Source: an uncultured Bacilli bacterium (lineage in GTDB: Bacteria > Bacillota_I > Bacilli_A > RF39 > UBA660). From it: a stretch of 7,431 bases of DNA. Where the stretch lies: the NCBI GenBank assembly GCA_910585335.1, contig CAJUCU010000047.1, forward strand, positions 1-7,431, written 5' to 3'. A program made the translations under genes and the position numbers. Under the pieces are notes generated by a model that was not told where the DNA came from, ran no database searches, and worked only from the letters and a program-made list of their open reading frames with translations. Shown here piece after piece: positions 1 through 4,789 of this stretch (position 1 is its first letter; every line of letters starts with the position of its first letter).

Positions 1-163
1 AAAACTTACATTTTAGGTAATGAAGTGTGCGGACACTTAATATTTCCATTTATAACATTGTGGTATAAATATAAAAGTCCTTATTGGACCATATTATTGT
101 GATGATCCTAATGATCACAAGGCTATAAAAAGAGGAATTGATATGTATAATAACGGGCAATAA
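1..163 (+). other. Possible frameshifted 3' remnant of a gene
   Basis: Two short overlapping frames are visible. One is open from the window edge to a TGA at 100-102 and reads KTYILGNEVCGHLIFPF and onward. The other runs from after a TAA at 53-55 to a TAA at 161-163 and ends GPYYCDDPNDHKAIKRGI followed by DMYNNGQ. The second looks compositionally like the end of a protein, so one gene tail with a frameshift between about 56 and 100 is possible. I recognise no family and there is no start inside the window. A terminator-like hairpin follows at 195-226. Confidence is low because the stretch is short and A+T-rich. Confidence 0.22.
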
Positions 164-194
164 AAATAATTTTGTTTTGTAGAAACTATATTAT

Positions 195-226
195 AAGACT
201 GTAATGAATTTCATTTCAGTCTTTTT
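195..226 (+). terminator. Rho-independent terminator
   Basis: AAGACTG (195-201) pairs with CAGTCTT (217-223). After one T-T mismatch, AATGA (203-207) pairs with TCATT (211-215) around a 3-base loop. A run of T follows (222-226). It would end transcripts entering from the left and insulates the promoter at 268-295. Confidence 0.7.
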
Positions 227-267
227 AATAATAACAATACAAATAATAAATTGACATTATTATTAAT

Positions 268-295
268 TTGAAAACTAAAAAAATGATGTTATAAT
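268..295 (+). promoter_or_regulatory. Extended -10 promoter of the gene at 328
   Basis: The -35 box is TTGAAA (268-273), the spacer is 16 bases, and the -10 box is TATAAT (290-295), preceded by the extended TGT element (287-289). A TTGACA at 251-256 is too far from this -10 to be its partner. A GAAGGG ribosome site lies at 311-316, 11 bases before the ATG. Confidence 0.7.
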
Positions 296-327
296 ATAGA
301 CAATAAATAAGAAGGGAAACTTAGAAT

Positions 328-822
328 ATGGTAAGATTCTGGAAATTGATGATAGTTGTAATTTTAATATTATTTAGTGGGGTATGTATGTGCTTGCACA
401 TATTGTTTGGTTTGGATGCCAGAAAAAATTTTGATTACAAAGAGAGTGAAAAGAAAACAATAGAATTTTTAAATGATAATATTTATAAATTAAATAATCT
501 AGCCCAGAAATACTTAGGAAATCATAATTTAGAAAGTCAGAAATATAAAATGATACAATCAATTATATATCATAAGGATGAAGAATTAGAATATGTTCAA
601 TTTGAGTACAATTCACAGGGAATGCTTGGAGGACAATATTGGGGATTATTGTATATTCCTAGAAATAAATATTTAGGAGAAGATAATTTATATATTTATG
701 ACGCAAAAGATAGTACATCTTCTACGGGAAATGATATATTTATTAGAAAAAAAATAAAGAAAAATTGGTTTTTTTATTATGATGATTATGATGGCAAAAC
801 AAATTTAAATGATGTTAAGTAA
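328..822 (+). CDS. Hypothetical membrane-anchored or secreted protein, C-terminus lost
   Basis: The 164-residue product starts with a short basic stretch and one hydrophobic segment (about residues 7-29), either a signal peptide or an N-terminal anchor. The rest is polar and rich in Lys, Asp and Tyr, with a segment GMLGGQYWGLLYIPRNKY at about 98-115 and an aromatic WFFYYDDYDG near the end. I recognise no family. The stop TAA at 820-822 looks premature: the same frame continues with protein-like sequence for 43 codons before running into an inserted element. The promoter and ribosome site are intact, so a shortened protein may still be made. The function is unknown. The neighbouring insertions and the premature stop suggest a decaying accessory gene, although a short functional form cannot be excluded. 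Confidence 0.6.
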   Translation: MVRFWKLMIVVILILFSGVCMCLHILFGLDARKNFDYKESEKKTIEFLNDNIYKLNNLAQKYLGNHNLESQKYKMIQSIIYHKDEELEYVQFEYNSQGMLGGQYWGLLYIPRNKYLGEDNLYIYDAKDSTSSTGNDIFIRKKIKKNWFFYYDDYDGKTNLNDVK

Positions 823-1108
823 GTTTATAAAACTATCCAATTTGATATGTATAATATTAAAGACGATTACTCTTTAGAAATTGATGGTCAAAAAATCATA
901 TTAACAAAACAAAAAAAATTACAGTTCAGTCAAAGAAAACAGTATGAATATTAAAAGTGTTGACAAATAAGAATTTTAAAAATTTGAATTTGCTTTGCTT
1001 TAAAATTTATCAAATTAAGATTTCCTTATTTTATAATCTATGAATTATTCTCTTGACTGAACTGTAACTAAAAAAATACAAAATACAAGTGTGGCAATTA
1101 TTAATTAA
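823..1108 (+). pseudogene. In-frame continuation of the 328 gene, split by a MITE-like insertion
   Basis: Immediately after the TAA at 820-822 the same frame reads VYKTIQFDMYNIKDDY, then SLEIDGQKIILTKQKKL, and enters the inverted repeat at 919. As it stands the frame ends at TAA 952-954 inside that element. If the element is removed on paper down to a single TA, the frame continues LTKKIQNTSVAIIN and stops at TAA 1106-1108, just before the IS30 element. The simplest reading is that the original gene ran from 328 to 1108 without the insertion. An intact homologue would prove it. The paper excision is my reconstruction; the frames themselves are directly visible. Confidence 0.45.
920..1066. mobile_element. 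MITE-like element with TA-flanked inverted ends
   Basis: The sequence TTACAGTTCAGTCAA (919-933) recurs as a perfect reverse complement at 1053-1067. Read as TA duplications (920-921 and 1065-1066), the element is 143 bp (922-1064) with 12-bp ends CAGTTCAGTCAA and TTGACTGAACTG. TA target duplication and CAGT-starting ends are typical of Tc1/mariner/IS630-type elements and their non-autonomous derivatives. The interior has no coding potential and is itself a degenerate palindrome: AAATAAG 965-971 pairs with CTTATTT 1025-1031, AATTTG 981-986 with CAAATT 1011-1016, and AATTT 987-991 with AAATT 1003-1007. It would need a transposase supplied from elsewhere. A long transcription-terminating hairpin is the alternative. 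Confidence 0.6.
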
Positions 1109-1111
1109 AAA

Positions 1112-1123
1112 GTCAAGTGCAAC
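1112..1123 (+). repeat. IS30 left terminal inverted repeat
   Basis: GTCAAGTGCAAC pairs with the right end at 2398-2409 with one mismatch. An inner shared block at 1128-1139 extends the similarity after a gap. Confidence 0.6.
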
Positions 1124-1163
1124 TTTTTGAATAATCTATGAAGGGTAATTTATGCCGAGAAAA

Positions 1164-1268
1164 CTTTTGACAATAGGCAGGGCTAATTCGCCATAATTAG
1201 GTAATATTTCTTTTTTGAAATATTGCCTATTTGAATAAGAATTAGTCTCGGGTACCTGTTGTCAAAAG
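1164..1268 (+). other. Three-tier nested palindrome, candidate structured RNA in the IS
   Basis: The outer stem pairs 1164-1177 with 1255-1268 (14 pairs, CTTTTGACAATAGG with CCTGTTGTCAAAAG). The middle stem pairs 1181-1189 with 1239-1247 (9 pairs, GGCTAATTC with GAATTAGTC). The inner hairpin pairs 1198-1210 with 1217-1229 (13 pairs) around a six-T loop. All three imperfect positions (1174-1258, 1182-1246, 1202-1225) are G-U in a plus-strand transcript and A-C mismatches in a minus-strand one, which favours plus-strand RNA. The block lies between the transposase stop and the IS end. I find no convincing dedicated promoter. Alternatives are a MITE inserted in the IS or a DNA-level hairpin used in transposition. 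Confidence 0.6.
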
Positions 1269-1285
1269 GAAATTGGAATAATTAC

Positions 1286-2326
1286 TTACAGACAATTTAT
1301 CTTTTCTTGTAATTTATATATTTTATTTATATCGCTAGTTGAATAATTTTCAATTAATGTTCCTTTTGGAATAAAATATCTGATCATACTATTATGTTTT
1401 TCATTTGTGCCTTTTTCACCAGAGCAGTATGGATGGCAAAAATAGATTTTCGTTTTGGTACCTTCGATTATAGATAAAAAATCCGAAAATTCTGTACCAT
1501 TATCAGTAGTAAGAGATTTAAAGATTTTATTATAATTTGCTTTCATAAATTCTTTTATTTGATTGAATTTGTTCACTACTTCTTCAGCGGTTTTACATCT
1601 TAACTTAAAAATAATTTCGAACCTTGTTTTTCTTTCAGTTAAAGTCATTAAACATTCATGTTTTCCCCTTCTCGTACCAATTACTGTATCTAATTCAAAA
1701 TGACCAAAATAAATTCTTTTATTGATTTCATCGGGTCTATTATTGATGCTATATTCTGCTTTAGAAGCTGGGAAATCGAACTTATTTTTATATTCATATT
1801 CAGCTTTGTATTTCATTCTTCTTGTATCTTCTAATTTAACGCTTATAATGTTATATCTTATGGCATTATATATGGTTGGGGTAGTAATAGATATGTAACC
1901 TTCATAATCAAACATCTTATGTGATTTCATATAACTAACAATGATATCAGGGGCCCATTTATCTATTTTAATTTTATCTTCGATAGATTTAGCCATTTTT
2001 TTATATTTTCTAAGTTTATATTCGCCTTTAGATAAACCTCTTTTAAAATTAGCATCATCTTGAGCATACTCAGCAGTATAAGGCATAGTTTTAGTTTTAC
2101 CAGTACGAATGTACATTTTTTCTTTTCTTCGTTTTCTAAGTTCCCTTGAAATAGTAGATTTATTGACTCCAAGATAATTAGCAATGTAAGTATTATTAAA
2201 TAATCTTTTTCCATTTGCATCTTTTTGATTAATTAATGATTCAATAGTTATTCGATTTTCTCTAGTTAAGTGATGATACTTTCCTTGATTTTTATCATTG
2301 TTTGTTGTAATATTGTTTTTAGACAT
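1286..2326 (-). CDS. IS30-family transposase, C-terminal tail missing
   Basis: This 346-residue DDE transposase cuts and joins the ends of its own element. An N-terminal helix-turn-helix is visible at about residues 44-66 (NTYIANYLGVNKSTISRELR). The catalytic residues are Asp213 (FELDTVIG), Asp275 (TTDNGTEF) and Glu309 (GEKGTNEKHN), with 33 residues between the last two, as in IS30 enzymes. The family block IRYFIPKGT is at 315-323. The protein ends at INCL, where family members usually continue with a PRK-x-L-x-x-x-x-P tail of about 20-25 residues. A sequence resembling that tail (KSFLGINYPS) occurs in the same frame further on, at 1168-1136, beyond the nested palindrome. The start is supported by a GGAAG site 6 bases upstream and the promoter at 2360-2388. 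Activity is uncertain because of the missing tail. Confidence 0.9.
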   Translation of the reverse strand: MSKNNITTNNDKNQGKYHHLTRENRITIESLINQKDANGKRLFNNTYIANYLGVNKSTISRELRKRRKEKMYIRTGKTKTMPYTAEYAQDDANFKRGLSKGEYKLRKYKKMAKSIEDKIKIDKWAPDIIVSYMKSHKMFDYEGYISITTPTIYNAIRYNIISVKLEDTRRMKYKAEYEYKNKFDFPASKAEYSINNRPDEINKRIYFGHFELDTVIGTRRGKHECLMTLTERKTRFEIIFKLRCKTAEEVVNKFNQIKEFMKANYNKIFKSLTTDNGTEFSDFLSIIEGTKTKIYFCHPYCSGEKGTNEKHNSMIRYFIPKGTLIENYSTSDINKIYKLQEKINCL

Positions 2327-2359
2327 ATGAATCTTCCTTTCTTTTTGTAGCGAAAAGAT

Positions 2360-2388
2360 ATTATAGATTATTCATATGTCTTTTTCAA
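2360..2388 (-). promoter_or_regulatory. Transposase promoter
   Basis: On the minus strand, TTGAAA (2388-2383), a 17-base spacer and a perfect TATAAT (2365-2360) precede the transposase. The AAAGGAAGA ribosome site follows at about 2341-2332. The promoter lies inside the right end of the IS, so it travels with the element. Confidence 0.8.
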
Positions 2389-2390
2389 TG

Positions 2391-2409
2391 GTGAAGTGTT
2401 GCACTTCAC
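2391..2409. repeat. IS30 right end, embedded in a perfect palindrome
   Basis: GTGAAGTG (2391-2398) and CACTTCAC (2402-2409) form a perfect 8-bp palindrome around TTG. Its outer half is the terminal inverted repeat; the inner half is an extra copy found only at this end. It abuts the transposase -35 box at 2383-2388, so a protein bound here could also affect transposase transcription. Confidence 0.6.
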
Positions 2410-2435
2410 ATTTAAATTAACACAGTAACAAAATT

Positions 2436-2464
2436 TTGACTTCTTTATGTTTTTTCATTATAAT
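2436..2464 (+). promoter_or_regulatory. Promoter of the surface-protein gene
   Basis: TTGACT (2436-2441), a 17-base spacer and TATAAT (2459-2464) form a near-consensus sigma-A-type promoter. It lies 26 bases outside the right end of the IS, so the insertion removed anything upstream but not the core promoter. The ribosome site AGAAGGGTGG (2480-2489) precedes the ATG at 2497. Confidence 0.8.
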
Positions 2465-2496
2465 ATTATTATAAAATAGAGAAGGGTGGCACAAAG

Positions 2497-4035
2497 ATGG
2501 TTAAGAATAATTATAAAATCATAATGGGGTGTAGTTGTTTGTTGTTAATTTTTTCATGCACCTTGCTCTATCTCTTTAATGACAGCTATGCCATTGAAGA
2601 AAACAGAACAAAAGCGCTACCAACGAGTGCCTTCACTTCGAACTACACAGGAAATAAAAGAACAAACTTAATACAAGATGCTTTAAAAAATAATGCAACC
2701 TATATGCACTATCTACATAATTTTGAAATAGCCACCAACTATAAAACAAGTGATAATCAAACGCCATTATATAATATGATGAAGAACTTAATAGATCCTA
2801 CTACTACTGAAAAGTTTGAACTAATAGAAGATAATCCAACCGAAATCTTAGATATGGGTATTTTATATATATTAAGTCATGGATATAACCCAACGAATAC
2901 TACTAATACAGTTTTTTCATCTAATCAGTATGGAGGAGTATCAGACAATAATACCAAGCAGTACATCACCCAAATTGCATTATGGCTATATCTATTTGAA
3001 CACAAAGATAAGTTTAATGATACTTATTGCCTAGAAAAAACAGATACAGTAAATGCTTGTGATTTCTATAGTAACACTAATATGAATGTTATGACACCAA
3101 ATTATATAAGGACAATCATTAAAGAATCATCCAAAGTAAGTGGTTATAACTATTTAAACTATATTACATTATTAGTAGATAAGGCCAATACTTATAGTGT
3201 TTATCCAAATTCCACGATGATTGCAATCGATGGTGAAACATTAAATTATATCATTGCCTCTGATGGAACATCCCTAACTACAGAAGAAATTACTCCAGCA
3301 GCCAAAGATAATGTTGAAAACTATCTATACTATTCAGTAACATTAAAAGACCCTAATAAATATGGAGCTTATTTAGTAGACAGTAATAACAACAAAATAA
3401 CAAATACTACAAATTTAACAGGTTCATTCAAAATATATGTGCCATTAAAAGAGGAACTAGATAAAATAGATTTGTCCTCTATTCATGTTAATATAACTGG
3501 TACTTTCGCTTCCCTAAAAGGATATTCTTACCGGGTAACAGATTCTGAAGAAAAGCTACTAGATAAAAATAAAGAACAAGTATATTCTGATGTGTTGTTT
3601 GGCTATGTTCCAACAGAAACAGCGACTGCTAGTTTGAAATTAAATAATATTGTTAAAATTAGTAAAGTAGATATAGCAACAAAAAAAGAACTACCAGGAG
3701 CTATATTAGAAATCAAAAAGAAAGAAACCGAAGAAGTAGTAGAACAATGGAAATCTACGCAAAAACCAAAATATTTATTCTTAGAAAATGGTGATTATAG
3801 TTTATGTGAAACCATTGCACCAGAAGGATATGAGTTAAAAAAGGAATGTATTGATTTCAGTGTAGAAGGAGATAAAATAGTCTCTGTTGTAATGGAAAAT
3901 GAAAAGACAGTAGATGTTCCCAATACTTCTATGTTTAAATCAAAAGGAATTTATATATTTGGTAGTATCATAGGTATTTTAGGTATTGGTTTTATTATAA
4001 TAGCAAGTAAGCAAAAAAATAAAAAAGCAAAATAA
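2497..4035 (+). CDS. Sortase-anchored surface protein with TQXA and Cna-B domains
   Basis: This 512-residue protein is predicted to be exported and covalently attached to the wall or another surface partner. Residues 1-32 form a signal peptide (hydrophobic core 8-27, likely cleavage after SYA). Residues 35-230 match a thioester (TQXA) domain, with ILYILSHGYNP at 122-132 and the TQIALW signature at 158-163. Residues 235-375 look like the beta-rich domain that often follows. Residues 380-470 are a Cna-B/SpaA-type domain: Lys390 in ISKVD, Glu438 in ETIAPEGY, and Asn468 near the end are the candidate isopeptide residues. The C-terminus has VPNTS (474-478), a membrane segment (485-503) and a basic tail. 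No cysteine lies between the signal peptide and Gln159, so the usual Cys-Gln thioester cannot form in the usual way. Cys178/188 and Cys437/451 may be disulfides. The likely role is adhesion, by family inference. Confidence 0.85.
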   Translation: MVKNNYKIIMGCSCLLLIFSCTLLYLFNDSYAIEENRTKALPTSAFTSNYTGNKRTNLIQDALKNNATYMHYLHNFEIATNYKTSDNQTPLYNMMKNLIDPTTTEKFELIEDNPTEILDMGILYILSHGYNPTNTTNTVFSSNQYGGVSDNNTKQYITQIALWLYLFEHKDKFNDTYCLEKTDTVNACDFYSNTNMNVMTPNYIRTIIKESSKVSGYNYLNYITLLVDKANTYSVYPNSTMIAIDGETLNYIIASDGTSLTTEEITPAAKDNVENYLYYSVTLKDPNKYGAYLVDSNNNKITNTTNLTGSFKIYVPLKEELDKIDLSSIHVNITGTFASLKGYSYRVTDSEEKLLDKNKEQVYSDVLFGYVPTETATASLKLNNIVKISKVDIATKKELPGAILEIKKKETEEVVEQWKSTQKPKYLFLENGDYSLCETIAPEGYELKKECIDFSVEGDKIVSVVMENEKTVDVPNTSMFKSKGIYIFGSIIGILGIGFIIIASKQKNKKAK

Positions 4036-4054
4036 AAAGAGCTTTAAGCTCTTT
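4036..4054 (-). terminator. Hairpin between convergent genes, U-tailed on the minus strand
   Basis: AAAGAGCTT (4036-4044) and AAGCTCTTT (4046-4054) form a perfect 9-bp stem. On the minus strand it is followed by TTTTTATTTT, which makes it a good terminator for the small gene ending at 4063. On the plus strand it starts right after the surface-protein stop but lacks a T run, so it may serve that gene only weakly. Confidence 0.75.
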
Positions 4055-4062
4055 AGATGAGA

Positions 4063-4221
4063 TTAACGATGACAACCAGGGCATCCACCCTTAGAATCAT
4101 TACCCCAGAATAAGAAGAATAAAATGAATACTATAATAATAATCCATATCCAACTAATATTTGAGTTATCATTATTATTTCCAGGGCAACTGTAGTAAAT
4201 TGGATAACCGTATCCGTACAT
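4063..4221 (-). CDS. 52-residue Gly/Tyr-rich single-span membrane protein
   Basis: The frame starts at ATG 4221 and ends at TAA 4065-4063. The product begins MYGYGYPIYYSCPG, has an Asn-rich linker (15-21), one strongly hydrophobic segment WIWIIIIVFILFFLFW at 24-39, and a short tail GGCPGCHR containing a C-P-G-C pair. A good ribosome site, AAAGGAG, lies about 10 bases upstream, and A+T-rich -10-like TATAAT sequences (4250-4245 and 4245-4240) lie just before it. A hairpin with a U tail follows the stop. The overall plan (Gly/Tyr-rich start plus one membrane span) recalls the small YjcZ-type proteins of Firmicutes, but the resemblance is only in composition. The function is unknown. The tail cysteines, with Cys12, could bind metal or form disulfides. 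Confidence 0.75.
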   Translation of the reverse strand: MYGYGYPIYYSCPGNNNDNSNISWIWIIIIVFILFFLFWGNDSKGGCPGCHR

Positions 4222-4271
4222 AAAATCAATTCTCCTTTCATTATATTATATAAATAATGTGAAAAGAGAAG

Positions 4272-4277
4272 TATAAT
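4272..4277 (+). promoter_or_regulatory. Candidate -10 box for the DUF4186 gene
   Basis: TATAAT at 4272-4277 is the only good -10 match upstream of 4361 on this strand. No convincing -35 box lies 16-18 bases before it. If used, transcripts would start near 4284, just before the hairpin at 4294-4321. Confidence 0.35.
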
Positions 4278-4293
4278 AGACACCTATTTTTTG

Positions 4294-4323
4294 AAAGAAA
4301 CTAAAATAAACTAGTTTCTTTTT
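4294..4323 (+). terminator. Terminator-like hairpin in the leader of the DUF4186 gene
   Basis: AAAGAAACTA (4294-4303) pairs perfectly with TAGTTTCTTT (4312-4321) around an 8-base loop. The 3' side is T-rich (TTTCTTTTTC). It lies between divergent genes, with no plus-strand gene directly upstream to terminate. It could attenuate the downstream gene or end read-through from the left. Confidence 0.5.
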
Positions 4324-4360
4324 CTATATTTTGTTATCCTTAAATAAAGGAAGTGAAATG

Positions 4361-4717
4361 ATGAATTTAGATATAGAAAAAATGTTAGAAAAACTTTCTT
4401 ATTCAAAATTTCGAAGTAGTTTTCATTTATCAAAAAAGTTAAAAGAATATACAAGGGAAAAAGGGATGGATACGATAAGAAATCATGCGAAAGACTTTAT
4501 CAGAATGCGTCTGAGTCCATATCCAACGCCAAAAGATGGTGCACAAACACCGATGAAAGGACATCCTGTCTTCATTGCCCAACATGCGACTGCAACATGC
4601 TGTAGATCTTGCCTAGAAAAATGGTATCATATTCCAAAGAATAGAGAGCTAACAGAAAAAGAACAAGAAATACTAGTAAATATCATTATCACTTGGATAC
4701 AAAAAGAAAATAAATAA
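4361..4717 (+). CDS. DUF4186 family protein
   Basis: This 118-residue protein has the hallmark segment of the DUF4186 family at residues 65-88, MKGHPVFIAQHATATCC followed by RSCLEKW. The N-terminal half (SKFRSSFHL and the HAKDFIRMRLSPYP region) also fits the family, and the length is typical. His68, His75, Cys80, Cys81, Cys84 and His90 are closely spaced and could bind a metal ion; that is inference, as the function is not known to me. There is no signal peptide or membrane segment, so it is probably cytoplasmic. I chose ATG 4361 because GGAAG (4349-4353) lies 7 bases upstream. ATG 4358 is equally in frame, and TTG 4331 would add residues without a ribosome site. Confidence 0.85.
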   Translation: MNLDIEKMLEKLSYSKFRSSFHLSKKLKEYTREKGMDTIRNHAKDFIRMRLSPYPTPKDGAQTPMKGHPVFIAQHATATCCRSCLEKWYHIPKNRELTEKEQEILVNIIITWIQKENK

Positions 4718-4759
4718 GATGGAAATATTGTGAAAACATGCAAGAAAGAAATCATCGTG

Positions 4760-4768
4760 TGATATAAT
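4760..4768 (+). promoter_or_regulatory. Extended -10 promoter of the lipid kinase gene
   Basis: TGATATAAT (4760-4768) is a consensus extended -10 element with no clear -35 partner. The predicted start of transcription is around 4775, which is also the first in-frame ATG. This makes the downstream TTG with its own ribosome site the more likely translation start. Confidence 0.6.
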
Positions 4769-4789
4769 AGTAATATGGAGGGATTAAAA

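Larger units (their letters stand above)
1112..2409. mobile_element. IS30-family insertion sequence
   Basis: The element is defined by the IS30-type transposase on the minus strand and by matching outer ends. The left end GTCAAGTGCAAC (1112-1123) matches the reverse complement of the right end, GTGAAGTGCAAC (2409-2398), at 11 of 12 positions. A second shared block, TGAATAATCTAT, lies inside both ends (1128-1139 and, on the minus strand, within 2364-2376). The size is about 1.3 kb, usual for the family. The exact outer bases and the short target duplication expected for IS30 elements cannot be fixed, because both flanks are A/T runs. It sits between the end of the damaged 328 gene and the promoter of the surface-protein gene. 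Confidence 0.8.

Noticed and set aside
242..264. AATAATAA / TTATTATT inverted repeat and TTGACA near the first promoter
   Set aside because: It is simple A/T repeat sequence, likely by chance. The TTGACA is 33 bases from the -10 box, so it is not a working -35 for it.
374..562. Minus-strand open frame of 62 codons
   Set aside because: It lies entirely within the 328 gene, has no ribosome site, and its Phe/Leu/Tyr/His-rich composition is that of an antisense shadow of A+T-rich coding DNA.
1167..1197. TTGACA (1167-1172) with CATAAT (1192-1197) as a promoter in the nested palindrome
   Set aside because: The spacer is 19 bases and both boxes are part of the stems, so the match is explained by the palindrome. 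I cannot support it as a promoter without a mapped transcript.
1963..2220. Minus-strand 85-codon frame inside the transposase
   Set aside because: It is a shifted frame of the transposase with low-complexity Leu/Ile/Lys composition and no family motif. It is not positioned like an IS3-type frameshift partner, and IS30 elements use a single frame.
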